Positions 51,537 through 59,992 of a DNA stretch of 64,000 nt are shown here, one piece after another. How positions within the stretch are numbered: the stretch's first letter is position 1; each line of letters starts with the position of its first letter. The DNA lies in the NCBI GenBank assembly GCA_038236995.1, contig JBBRZE010000019.1, positions 1-64,000 of the forward strand. Reading direction: 5' to 3'. Origin of the DNA: JAAFHB01 sp038236995 (GTDB taxonomy: Bacteria > Bacteroidota > Bacteroidia > Bacteroidales > Prolixibacteraceae). Both the position numbers and the translations under genes were made by a program. Below the pieces are notes generated by a model. That model saw nothing but the letters and a program-made list of their open reading frames with translations. It searched no databases and had not been told where the DNA came from.

Positions 51537-52628
51537 CTATTTTGAAGCCCACCTGTAAAGGCCAATTGCAATCACTGAATATATAATATTTGGAAGCCAA
51601 ACTGCAAGAAGCGTATTAAATCCTACTTTGACGGCAAAGATCGTAGAAACCTGCATAAACATGATGTATGAAAAGCTCAGCAATAAGCCAAGTCCTAATT
51701 GCAGTCCCATCCCCCCTCTCATCCGGCGCGAAGCAAGTGAAACACCTATCACTGACAAAATAAAGGTACTTAACGGCTGCGCAGTACGTTTGTATTTTTC
51801 TTGTTCATAACGGGCAACATTGTCAACCCCGCGAAGTTTTAAATCCTTGATATAAGCATTGAGCTGCCAGTAATCCATTGTCTCTTCCTTACTGTTTTGC
51901 TGGCCGAAATCGGAAGGCAACATTCTGAGGGTGGTATCAATAGCAGTTCCGGTTGTAATTATCTCGACCGGACCTCGCATGTCGCGAACATAATAATTCT
52001 GAATCACCCATTTCTTTTTATCTCTATCCCATTTAATACTTTCAGCAATCAATTTCGACACCAGCCTTTTATCTTCAAACTTGTCAATAGAGAAACGGTA
52101 ACCAACATCCAACTTATTATTATAGCTCTGCATATAAACAAAAAGTCCGGGGTCCAGCTGACGATGAATGTTCCTGTCACTATTGACAAATTCATTATCA
52201 ATATAGGTATTCCTGAAGTGAACACGCGCATCAGTTGCTGACGGAATAATGAAATTTCCCAACAACCACGACATTAAAGCAATAACAGTAGAGGCCATCA
52301 TAAAAGGCCGCATCAAGCGCATATAAGTAACACCGCTTGCCAGAATTGCTATTATTTCAGAGGTATATGCCATTTTGCTTGTGAAATAGATCACCGCAAT
52401 AAATGTAAATAACGCACTGAACAAATTAGCGTAATAGGGTATAAAGTTTAAATAGTAATCAACGACGATTGCACGCAAAGGTGCCTTTTTGCTTATAAAA
52501 TCATCAATGTTTTCGGAGACATCGAAAATTATTGAGATACTGATTATTAAGGCAATAGCAAGAAAAAAAGTTCCCAGGTATTTCTTAATGATATACCGGT
52601 CAATCCTTTTAATAAATTTTATGACCAT
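51537..52628 (-). CDS. LptF/LptG-family lipopolysaccharide export permease
   Basis: 363 aa, six membrane helices (three at each end) with a central periplasmic beta-jellyroll. N-terminus: IDRYIIKKYLGTFFLAIALI; then YYLNFIPYYANLFSALFTFIA, and LASGVTYMRLMRPFMMAS, the family coupling-helix region. C-terminal helices around STFILSVIGVSLASRRMRGGMG and LLAVWLPNIIYSVIAIGLYRW. LptFG with LptB extracts LPS from the inner membrane. The gene is 36 bp after tgt on the same strand. Confidence 0.92.
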   Translation of the reverse strand: MVIKFIKRIDRYIIKKYLGTFFLAIALIISISIIFDVSENIDDFISKKAPLRAIVVDYYLNFIPYYANLFSALFTFIAVIYFTSKMAYTSEIIAILASGVTYMRLMRPFMMASTVIALMSWLLGNFIIPSATDARVHFRNTYIDNEFVNSDRNIHRQLDPGLFVYMQSYNNKLDVGYRFSIDKFEDKRLVSKLIAESIKWDRDKKKWVIQNYYVRDMRGPVEIITTGTAIDTTLRMLPSDFGQQNSKEETMDYWQLNAYIKDLKLRGVDNVARYEQEKYKRTAQPLSTFILSVIGVSLASRRMRGGMGLQLGLGLLLSFSYIMFMQVSTIFAVKVGFNTLLAVWLPNIIYSVIAIGLYRWASK

Positions 52629-52664
52629 TCGTCTTAATTTATATTTAACATTAAGCCACTAAAT

Positions 52665-53795
52665 TTAGAGTCGTTGCCCTACTTGTTTAACCATCTGTTC
52701 CTTCCATCCTTTGAATGTACCAGCCAAAATCTGTTGACGGGCTTCGCCAACAAGCCAAAGATAAAATGCGAGATTATGAATACTACCGATCTGGGCACCC
52801 AGCATCTCCTTCGCCTGAAAAAGATGGCGTAAATATGCCTTGGAGTATTGTTGGTCAACAAAAGAGGTTCCATTGAGATCAATGGGCGAAAAATCATCAC
52901 GCCATTTGTTGTTTTTGATGTTGATGATTCCATTACGTGTAAATAGCATTCCATTTCTTCCATTTCTCGTTGGCATCACACAATCAAACATATCAATTCC
53001 CCTGTCAATTCCCTCAAGAATATTAATCGGTGTGCCTACACCCATCAGGTATCGCGGTTTATTCTCCGGAAGAACAGCATTGACAACTTCAATCATTTCG
53101 TACATATCGGCTTCCTTTTCGCCTACCGAAAGTCCACCAATTGCATATCCGTCACAATTGAAAGAGGCTACATGTTCAGCAGCCTTTTTACGCAGGTCGG
53201 CATAGACACATCCCTGGACAATTGGAAAAAAAGATTGCGAATACCCATATTTTGGTTCGGTTTCATTATATCTCTTAATACAACGCTCGAGCCAACGTTG
53301 GGTCAATTCAAGCGACTTACTTGCATAGTCGTAATCAGCATCACCAGGCGTGCACTCATCGAATGCCATTATGATATCCGCACCAATAGATCGCTGTATA
53401 TCAACAACATTTTCAGGAGTAAACAAATGACGGGAACCATCAATATGCGACTGAAACCGAGCTCCTTCTTCGGTTAATTTCCGGATATCGCCCAGCGAAA
53501 AAACCTGAAATCCACCACTGTCGGTTAAAATTGGTCGATCCCATCCAATGAATTTATGGAGTCCTCCGGCTTTTTCGATAATTTCGACACCAGGCCGCAA
53601 ATACAAATGGTAGGTATTCCCAAGTATAATCTGAGCCTTAATATCCTCTTTCACATCCTTAAAATGGACACCTTTCACAGAACCCAGCGTACCCACCGGC
53701 ATGAAAATAGGTGTATCTATCTGACCATGTGCTGTTTCTATTTTTCCTGCCCGTGCTTTTGATAACGGAGCTGTGCATTGAAGTTCAAATTTCAT
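52665..53795 (-). CDS. tgt: tRNA-guanine transglycosylase, lacking the usual zinc cysteines
   Basis: 376 aa TIM-barrel enzyme that replaces guanine-34 with preQ1 in Asn, Asp, His and Tyr tRNAs. Catalytic regions are intact: ILTDSGGFQVFSLG (general base Asp92), ADIIMAFDECTPGD, VQGCVYADLRKKAAEHV, GYAIGGLSVGEKEADMY and MFDCVMPTRNGRNGMLFT (nucleophile Asp271). In most bacteria the following segment carries CxCxxC, which binds zinc together with a His. Here the aligned segment (about 307-313) reads LNGTSFVD, with the His of SIHNLAFYLW kept at 340. This looks like a lineage variant. The ATG at 53793-53795 is preferred to TTG two codons earlier. Confidence 0.95.
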   Translation of the reverse strand: MKFELQCTAPLSKARAGKIETAHGQIDTPIFMPVGTLGSVKGVHFKDVKEDIKAQIILGNTYHLYLRPGVEIIEKAGGLHKFIGWDRPILTDSGGFQVFSLGDIRKLTEEGARFQSHIDGSRHLFTPENVVDIQRSIGADIIMAFDECTPGDADYDYASKSLELTQRWLERCIKRYNETEPKYGYSQSFFPIVQGCVYADLRKKAAEHVASFNCDGYAIGGLSVGEKEADMYEMIEVVNAVLPENKPRYLMGVGTPINILEGIDRGIDMFDCVMPTRNGRNGMLFTRNGIINIKNNKWRDDFSPIDLNGTSFVDQQYSKAYLRHLFQAKEMLGAQIGSIHNLAFYLWLVGEARQQILAGTFKGWKEQMVKQVGQRL

Positions 53796-53931
53796 TTTCA
53801 AAATTTCGCGGCGTAAAGATAGTCATTATGAAAGAATATCATGAAAGGTGAATAAATCGTTAATAATTCCTGAAAAGCTGCTATATTTCTGATGCCAATG
53901 TGTAATTTTGAGCACTTTCCATGAATCTATT

Positions 53932-55065
53932 ATGATTGAAATAAGCGGGCTCTCTTTTGGCGTTGCAGAACTGGTACTACTGATCAGTTTTGTTTTGATG
54001 TTTTTAATACAATTGTTCTATCAATTTTTGATGGCCCATTTCACCTTAAGCGGCAAAAAGAAAGATAAGCCAGTTGATTATCCATCATTCTCAATTGTCG
54101 TTCCATCAAGAAATTACGAAGAAAATCTAAGGGAACTTATTCCGACACTTCTCGAACAGGAATATCCCGATTTTGAGGTCGTTGTCGTCGATGATTGTTC
54201 CTACGACGGAACTGAATGGTATCTAAATGAACTTAAACTACAAACCTATAAACTCAAAACGAGCCGTATAATTCAGGAAACCGATTTTCCTAATGCTCTG
54301 GCAATTACAATCGGAATCAGGGCGGCTTCCAAAGACTGGCTGATATTTTTGAACCCTTTATGCCGGGTTATAGGCCAGGACTGGCTGAAATCATTTGCCG
54401 AAGAGTTGAATCCAAAATCAGAAGCAGCATTTGGTTTTGTGAACTATACAAATTCATACGGTTCGATGCGCAGATTTATCAGATACGAAAATTTTGATTC
54501 ATTTATACTTTATGGATCAGCTCGTTACCTTGGTTTATCCATGCCTATAACCGACATGAATATTGCATACAAACGGGAACAGTTTCTGAGTCGCAGAGGT
54601 TTCGCTGCAGTGCTCGATTCTCCGTTTAGCGAAAATGAATTGTACCTGAACAAAATATCGAACCGCTCAAATTCTGTTTACCTCCTTAACCGCCCAACCG
54701 CCGTTTCCTATGTAGGAGACACAGACTGGTACGACGGAATGAACTTTAAAAAGAAACAGTTGTTACTAAAGAAAAAATTTACTGTTGGGCAAAGTGTTTT
54801 TCTTTTGATTTATACAATTAGCCGACTTGTTTTTGATTTTTCAATGATTGCTCTTCTGATTCTTTCACCCTGGAGGCTTTGGGTGCTAGGAGTCTGGTTT
54901 GTAAAAATTATTCATGAATTAGTCTGGGGAATTGTTGCTACGAAACGCCTTGGTGAAAAAAATCTTTTTCCAGGATTGTTGCTATTTAGATCTTTAGTTC
55001 CACTCTTCAACAGTTTTATATCTTTAAATCAGCTATTTACCGGTCAGAAGCGCAAATGGAAGTAA
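53932..55065 (+). CDS. Membrane-anchored GT2 glycosyltransferase
   Basis: 377 aa. An N-terminal membrane helix (VAELVLLISFVLMFLIQLFYQF, about residues 10-31) precedes a GT-A domain: FSIVVPSRNYEENLRELIPTL, VVVVDDCSYDGTEWYL and LIFLNPLCRVIGQDW. Two or three C-terminal helices follow (FLLIYTISRLVFDFSMIALL). Family context in Bacteroidota is surface glycan or lipid glycosylation; the acceptor is unknown. ATG at 53932 is preferred to an upstream TTG at 53908. The coding sequence overlaps the ECF sigma gene by 10 bp. Confidence 0.88.
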   Translation: MIEISGLSFGVAELVLLISFVLMFLIQLFYQFLMAHFTLSGKKKDKPVDYPSFSIVVPSRNYEENLRELIPTLLEQEYPDFEVVVVDDCSYDGTEWYLNELKLQTYKLKTSRIIQETDFPNALAITIGIRAASKDWLIFLNPLCRVIGQDWLKSFAEELNPKSEAAFGFVNYTNSYGSMRRFIRYENFDSFILYGSARYLGLSMPITDMNIAYKREQFLSRRGFAAVLDSPFSENELYLNKISNRSNSVYLLNRPTAVSYVGDTDWYDGMNFKKKQLLLKKKFTVGQSVFLLIYTISRLVFDFSMIALLILSPWRLWVLGVWFVKIIHELVWGIVATKRLGEKNLFPGLLLFRSLVPLFNSFISLNQLFTGQKRKWK

Positions 55066-55667
55066 ACCCTAATCTCTCGGAAAATGCCAGGCATGATTTT
55101 GATTTAGTTAATGCTGCCCGATCAGGCGATCAAAAAGCATTTGCCCAGCTTATGAAGCGATATAAAGATGCGATTTTCTTTATGCTTCTAAAGATGGTAA
55201 ATAATAAAACTGATGCTGAAGATCTGGCGATCGAAGCATTTGGTAAAGCTTTTACCAATATTAGCCAATATGAGCCTCAATTCGCCTTCAGTACATGGTT
55301 ATTTCGCATTGCTTCAAATAATGCAATCGATCATTTGAGAAAGAAAAGAGCCGTTACCGTTCCGCTTGAACCTACAATTGGCAACGATAAAATCATAGGG
55401 ATCGAATACAACTACAATATTCGCACAGAATCCGACTCGCCGGAAGAGGCATTTATTAAAGAACAAAATGCAAAACTGTTACGAAAAGCCGTTTCCACTT
55501 TAAAGCCCCGCTACCGGACACTACTTGAATTGCGCTATTTCAAAGAATATTCCTATGCAGAAATAGCCGAGGAGCTGGATCTTCCGTTAGGAACAGTAAA
55601 GGTTCAACTTTTCCGATCACGCGAAATGCTTTTTGAACTCCTCAAAAACACCGAGATGAGCGACTAG
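55056..55667 (+). CDS. ECF-type RNA polymerase sigma factor
   Basis: 203 aa. Region 2 (about 15-95) reads LVNAARSGDQKAFAQLMKRY, FMLLKMVNNKTDAEDLAIEAFGK and FSTWLFRIASNNAIDHLRK. Region 4 (about 140-200) reads LKPRYRTLLELRYFKEYSYA and EIAEELDLPLGTVKVQLFRS. No anti-sigma factor is adjacent. It overlaps the GT2 gene by 10 bp and is followed by rsmG 21 bp later, so it is probably part of a constitutive run. Confidence 0.93.
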   Translation: MEVNPNLSENARHDFDLVNAARSGDQKAFAQLMKRYKDAIFFMLLKMVNNKTDAEDLAIEAFGKAFTNISQYEPQFAFSTWLFRIASNNAIDHLRKKRAVTVPLEPTIGNDKIIGIEYNYNIRTESDSPEEAFIKEQNAKLLRKAVSTLKPRYRTLLELRYFKEYSYAEIAEELDLPLGTVKVQLFRSREMLFELLKNTEMSD

Positions 55668-55688
55668 CTTACCTTTTCATAGAATAAT

Positions 55689-56315
55689 ATGCTGAAAATC
55701 TTAAAGTATTTCCCCAATTTAACACCGGAGCAAATCATCCGTTTCGAAAAAATGGATTCCCTTTATCGCGACTGGAACGGGAAAATCAATCTCATTTCAA
55801 GGAAAGATATTGACTCGTTATACGAGAAACACATCTTGCATTCACTGGCAATCGCTAAAATCATTGATTTCAGGCCTGGAACAAAAATCCTGGATGTTGG
55901 AACCGGAGGAGGTTTCCCCGGAATTCCGCTTGCCATATTGTTCCCAACTTGCCATTTTGTATTAATAGATTCAATAGGAAAAAAAATAAAAGTTGTTCAG
56001 GCAGTATCCGAAGAACTTGGACTTAAAAATGTTACGGCAATTCATGGGAGAGTTGAAGATGTGAAGGAAGAATTTGATTTTGTGATTTCAAGAGCGGTTA
56101 CAACCTTCCCTGCATTTGTCGGATTGGTGAAAAAGATTATTTTGCGCAAACCACAAAATGCACTTCCAAATGGAATCATCTATTTAAAAGGAGGTGATAT
56201 TCAGGAGGAAATAAAGGATTACAAGAGAAATATTGAGGTAACCGAAATCTCCAATTTTTTTTCTGAGCCGTTTTTTGAGACAAAAAAGGTGGTCTATCTG
56301 CCCGTAAACAAATAA
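55689..56315 (+). CDS. rsmG: 16S rRNA (guanine-527-N7) methyltransferase RsmG (GidB)
   Basis: 208 aa. SAM-binding motif ILDVGTGGGFPGIPLAILFP is diagnostic. The N-terminus has YRDWNGKINLISRKDIDSLYEKH and HSLAIAK; later FVLIDSIGKKIKVVQAVSEELGL, VTAIHGRVEDV and VISRAVTTFPAFV. It methylates G527 of 16S rRNA; loss is known in other bacteria to give low-level streptomycin resistance. It lies between the sigma factor and rpmH. Confidence 0.96.
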   Translation: MLKILKYFPNLTPEQIIRFEKMDSLYRDWNGKINLISRKDIDSLYEKHILHSLAIAKIIDFRPGTKILDVGTGGGFPGIPLAILFPTCHFVLIDSIGKKIKVVQAVSEELGLKNVTAIHGRVEDVKEEFDFVISRAVTTFPAFVGLVKKIILRKPQNALPNGIIYLKGGDIQEEIKDYKRNIEVTEISNFFSEPFFETKKVVYLPVNK

Positions 56316-56351
56316 TCGTTCGAAATAAATTTATTCTAATTCATTATTTGT

Positions 56352-56382
56352 TTTGACATAAACGAAAAAAGACTTATTTTTG
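56352..56382 (+). promoter_or_regulatory. Promoter of rpmH
   Basis: TTTG (56352-56355), a 19-bp spacer and TATTTTTG (56375-56382) match the Bacteroidota -33/-7 consensus. The -7 box is 51 bp before the rpmH ATG. Confidence 0.65.
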
Positions 56383-56433
56383 CACTCCAAAATATAGAAG
56401 AAACATTGTAAATTAATAAAATATTTGTCCGAG

Positions 56434-56592
56434 ATGAAAAGAACATTTCAACCATCGAATAGAAAAAGAATAAACAAACACGGATTCCGTGAAAGAATGT
56501 CTACAGCCAACGGACGTAAAGTTTTAAAAGCACGTCGCAGAAAAGGTCGTACAAAACTGAGTGTTTCGGACGAACCACACCACAAGAGATAA
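56434..56592 (+). CDS. rpmH: 50S ribosomal protein L34
   Basis: 52 aa, very basic. Starts MKRTFQPSNRKRINKHGFRE and continues RMSTANGRKVLKARRRKGR, the universally conserved L34 sequence; the C-terminal TKLSVSDEPHHKR is the Bacteroidota tail. Structural protein of the large ribosomal subunit. It has its own promoter and is followed by two hairpins. It is not accompanied by rnpA or dnaA here, so it is not at the classical origin-side locus. Confidence 0.97.
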   Translation: MKRTFQPSNRKRINKHGFRERMSTANGRKVLKARRRKGRTKLSVSDEPHHKR

Positions 56593-56593
56593 A

Positions 56594-56648
56594 ATATTGT
56601 TGTTCAACAATATCAAACAAAAGGTAAAGAACGGTGTTCTTTACCTTT
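56594..56648 (+). terminator. Two hairpins after rpmH, the second a terminator
   Basis: First stem ATATTGTT-gttc-AACAATAT (56594-56613) starts 1 bp after the rpmH stop. Second stem AAAGGTAAAGAAC-ggt-GTTCTTTACCTTT (56620-56648) is a perfect 13-bp arm pair with a T-rich 3' side. The first may stabilise the mRNA end, the second terminates. Confidence 0.78.
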
Positions 56649-56805
56649 TGTGTTTATCGCGATTATTTTCCATCCTACATAGATGATAAAGCTCCTTCAG
56701 CTACAACATCATCAGAATAATCCACGAAATATGCGCTGTACAATTTTCTTATTGAAAGTTTAGGCTTAATTTTGCTCCCAATGATTAAATATTGAAACAT
56801 CACGT

Positions 56806-57606
56806 ATGCAGCTAAAAGAATTTTTCATCAGCAAAATCTTCCTCAAAAGCTTTGGAATTGCTGTCGTACTGACAATTGTATTGATATGGTTTACAATGAC
56901 AATGCTTTCAATCTACACCAATAAGGGAGAAAACATAACTACACCAGACCTTAAAGGATTGAATATTAGTGAGGTTAAGTCGATCATTGGTAATAACAAT
57001 CTCCGGTTCGAAATTGAAGATACAATCTATCGAAAAGAGGTTCAGCCTGGTACGGTTGTATTACAAAATCCTTTAGCCGGGCATAAAATAAAGCCCAATA
57101 GAGTCATTCACATTACATTGTCTTCCTCCATGCCGGAACAGATTGAAGTTCCAAAGCTCACTGATGTATCAATTCGGCAGGCAAGGGTACTTCTTGAATC
57201 AAAAGGGTTTGCTCTTGGGAATGTTGAGGAACGTCCATCTGAATTTAATGATCTCGTTCTTGAACAGAAACACAACGGGCAGATGATTCAACCTGGTTCA
57301 AGGATCGATAACGGCTCAACAATTGATTTAGTGGTCGGGAAAAACATTACAGGCAGAGAAACCTCTATTCCAGACCTTAGCACACTATCGTTAACTGCGG
57401 CCCGTGACAGTTTAAAAAGCAGATCATTAAACGTTGGCTCTATAATATACGATCCATCCATTCTTACTACTGAAGACACCTTAAGTGCGATCATCTGGAA
57501 GCAGATGCCCCTACCCGATTCCACAACGAGGGTAATGCCGGGAATATCTGTTGATCTATGGCTAAAGCTTAAAACAGAAGCCACAACCAATTCAGAAATA
57601 CAATAA
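56806..57606 (+). CDS. PASTA-domain membrane protein
   Basis: 266 aa. One N-terminal membrane helix (SFGIAVVLTIVLIWFTMTMLSI, about residues 15-36) followed by three PASTA domains (about 42-115, 116-185, 186-258), with repeats like ITTPDLKGLNISEVKSIIGN, VPKLTDVSIRQARVLLESKG and IPDLSTLSLTAARDSLKS. There is no kinase or transpeptidase domain, so it is not a PknB or PBP2x; PASTA domains bind peptidoglycan stem peptides. Placed before rluD and ddl, it may link wall sensing with precursor synthesis; this is inference from context. Confidence 0.9.
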   Translation: MQLKEFFISKIFLKSFGIAVVLTIVLIWFTMTMLSIYTNKGENITTPDLKGLNISEVKSIIGNNNLRFEIEDTIYRKEVQPGTVVLQNPLAGHKIKPNRVIHITLSSSMPEQIEVPKLTDVSIRQARVLLESKGFALGNVEERPSEFNDLVLEQKHNGQMIQPGSRIDNGSTIDLVVGKNITGRETSIPDLSTLSLTAARDSLKSRSLNVGSIIYDPSILTTEDTLSAIIWKQMPLPDSTTRVMPGISVDLWLKLKTEATTNSEIQ

Positions 57607-57620
57607 TTAACAGGCACTTG

Positions 57621-58691
57621 ATGAACTCTATAAATAATGATATTGACCCGGATGAATTTGATGATGCCGGAGAAGAGATTGAACATTTTGAACATTACCG
57701 TTTTATAGCTGATCCCGGTCAGGGATTATTACGCATCGATAAGTTTTTGGCCAATCGGATTGAGGGAACGTCCCGAAACCGAATCCAGATAGCCGCGCAA
57801 GCTGGAAGTATTTTTGTAAATGGGGTTTCTGTCAAGGGAAACTATCGGGTAAAACCTGGCGAAGCGGTGACTGTAATGCTAGACTATCCACGACGCGAAC
57901 TAAAAGTTCTTCCAGAAAATATCCCTTTGAACATCGTCTATGAAGACGAAGAACTCATGATCATCAATAAACCGGCTGGTCTTGTGGTTCATCCTGGACA
58001 CGGAAATTACAGCGGAACACTTGTTAACGGATTGGTATACAAATATCAGAACCTTGAATTATATGGAGGGAATGATCCCAGACCGGGTTTGGTGCACCGG
58101 ATTGATAAAAACACGTCAGGTTTACTGGTTGTGGCAAAAACCGAATTGGCAAAACTTAACCTCGCCCTTCAGTTTTTCAATAAAACCACAAAACGTAAGT
58201 ATGTTGCCCTTGTATGGGGTAACCTGGCATCAGACGAAGGAACAATAGAAGGAAACATCGGAAGAAGTACGAAAAACCGTCAGGTCTTCACCGTTTTCCC
58301 GGATGGATTAACCGGAAAACCTGCTGTCACCCATTACCGCGTGATCGAGAGGCTCGGATATGTCAATCTTGTTGAATGCGTTCTGGAGACCGGGCGAACT
58401 CACCAGATCCGGGTTCATATGAAACATATCGGCCATCCGCTCTTTAATGATGACGTATATGGTGGAGACAGAATATTAAAAGGTACAACATTTGCAAAGT
58501 ACAAGCAGTTTGTTGAAAATTGCTTTTCGATGATTCCCGGACAAGCACTTCATGCCAAAATTCTTGGGTTTGTCCATCCGGTAACCAAAGAAGAGATGCT
58601 CTTCGATTCCGAATTGCCTGAGAATTTGGGACAGTTGGTTGATAAATGGCGTAACTATATATCAAACAGAGATTCAGATCAACAAATATAA
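57621..58691 (+). CDS. rluD: Ribosomal large-subunit pseudouridine synthase RluD-like
   Basis: 356 aa. S4 RNA-binding domain around residues 32-90 (RIDKFLANRIEGTSRNRIQ, AQAGSIFVNGVSVKGNYRV), then the catalytic domain: INKPAGLVVHPGHGNYSGTLVNG, PGLVHRIDKNTSGLLVVAKT (catalytic Asp) and ECVLETGRTHQIRVHMKHIG. Likely forms pseudouridines in 23S rRNA helix 69. The symbol is by family similarity. ATG at 57621 is preferred over TTG directly before it. Lies 14 bp after the PASTA gene and 3 bp before ddl. Confidence 0.92.
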   Translation: MNSINNDIDPDEFDDAGEEIEHFEHYRFIADPGQGLLRIDKFLANRIEGTSRNRIQIAAQAGSIFVNGVSVKGNYRVKPGEAVTVMLDYPRRELKVLPENIPLNIVYEDEELMIINKPAGLVVHPGHGNYSGTLVNGLVYKYQNLELYGGNDPRPGLVHRIDKNTSGLLVVAKTELAKLNLALQFFNKTTKRKYVALVWGNLASDEGTIEGNIGRSTKNRQVFTVFPDGLTGKPAVTHYRVIERLGYVNLVECVLETGRTHQIRVHMKHIGHPLFNDDVYGGDRILKGTTFAKYKQFVENCFSMIPGQALHAKILGFVHPVTKEEMLFDSELPENLGQLVDKWRNYISNRDSDQQI

Positions 58692-58694
58692 TCA

Positions 58695-59678
58695 ATGAGT
58701 AAAAAAAATATTGCGATTGTAGCTGGAGGTGACTCATCAGAATATGTCGTATCAGTCAAAAGCGGAGCCAATGTACTAAAGGCTATCAACCAGGAACTGT
58801 TTACCCCATGGTTAGTCAGAATGAAAGGGGAAGAGTGGATAGTCCTTGATGGGGAGAATAAGTTATCGGACATCGATAAGTCCGATTTCTCGTTTACCGT
58901 TAAAGGACAAAAATGCAAATTCGATTATGCCTATATTATCATTCATGGAACACCCGGTGAAGATGGATTATTGCAGGGCTATTTCGAAATGTTGCATGTT
59001 CCTTATTCCTCCAGCGATGTGCAATCATCAGCATTAACATTCAATAAGTTTTTCTGCAACAATTACTTAAGAAGCTTTGGTATTCAAATGGCCCAATCGG
59101 TGCGCCTGATCATCGGTGAAAAATACAGTTCAGAACAGATTATCACGTCATTAGGCCTTCCATTGTTTGTTAAACCGAGTGCAGGCGGATCAAGTTTTGG
59201 TGTGACTAAAGTGAAGGAAGCCAAAGACTTAGTCGAAGCTGTAAACAAGGCGCTTGATGAAAGCCCGGAAGCAATTATTGAACAATTCATTGAAGGAAAG
59301 GAATTTACGTGCGGTGTAGTTAAAACAGGCCAGAGGAAATTGGTTTTACCAGTCACCGAAGTAATCCCCAAAAACGAATTCTTCAATTACGAATCGAAAT
59401 ACATACCCGGGATGGTCGAAGAAATAACTCCCGCAAGAATATCAGAAGAATTAACCCTAAAAGTTCAGGCACTCTCATCCCGAATATACGATCTTTGCAG
59501 TTGTAGAGGTATTGTACGCATTGATTATATCCTCAAAGGTGACACCTTCTATTTTTTAGAGGTAAACACGGTCCCGGGCATGACAGGAACCAGTTTTATC
59601 CCACAGCAAATCGAAGCAATGGGAATGAATCTAACTGACCTATTAACAGATATCATTCAGTCCGGTCTTAAAAACTGA
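58695..59678 (+). CDS. ddl: D-alanine--D-alanine ligase
   Basis: 327 aa ATP-grasp ligase making D-Ala-D-Ala for peptidoglycan. Motifs: VAGGDSSEYVVSVKSGANVL (first domain), IIIHGTPGEDGLLQGYFEML (with HG-x-GEDG), VPYSSSDVQSSALTFNKFF, LFVKPSAGGSSFGVTKVKEA (grasp loop), IIEQFIEGKEFTCGVV and FYFLEVNTVPGMTGTSFIPQQ (metal-binding EVNT). Directly after rluD. Confidence 0.97.
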   Translation: MSKKNIAIVAGGDSSEYVVSVKSGANVLKAINQELFTPWLVRMKGEEWIVLDGENKLSDIDKSDFSFTVKGQKCKFDYAYIIIHGTPGEDGLLQGYFEMLHVPYSSSDVQSSALTFNKFFCNNYLRSFGIQMAQSVRLIIGEKYSSEQIITSLGLPLFVKPSAGGSSFGVTKVKEAKDLVEAVNKALDESPEAIIEQFIEGKEFTCGVVKTGQRKLVLPVTEVIPKNEFFNYESKYIPGMVEEITPARISEELTLKVQALSSRIYDLCSCRGIVRIDYILKGDTFYFLEVNTVPGMTGTSFIPQQIEAMGMNLTDLLTDIIQSGLKN

Positions 59679-59992
59679 AACTGACAGATCGCAGTTGTAT
59701 AAGCACTTACCGACGAACATTGATATCCACTAATTGTTGATATCCATGTTTGTTCAGGTGTTGACAATTATTCTGCGAAGGTCAAACGCCTGATTCGGGA
59801 ACCGATACACGGTAGTATGATCATTATCCTGTTTCAAAATCCGGAATTGAATACTATTTTTGAAAAGATAAAAACATCGTTCTGCAGTAAAATCCTGAGG
59901 TTCCGGATTCCTTGAATTATTACGTTATCACACACTATTTCAATTAATTATTACAAAATAATTAAAAAATATTTTGTTGCTAAAAAATCGTT
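59679..59992. other. 314-bp spacer between ddl and dnaB
   Basis: Contains two copies of TTGATATCCA (59720-59729 and 59737-59746) 17 bp apart, and a minus-strand frame without a start codon that stays open for nearly 60 codons near 59757-59925. I recognise no family in it and no RNA gene; the part just before dnaB is AT-rich and probably holds its promoter. Confidence 0.4.

Noticed and set aside
59757..59925. Minus-strand open frame of nearly 60 codons between ddl and dnaB
   Set aside because: No start codon at its 5' end and no recognisable family; it may be a gene relic but could be chance.
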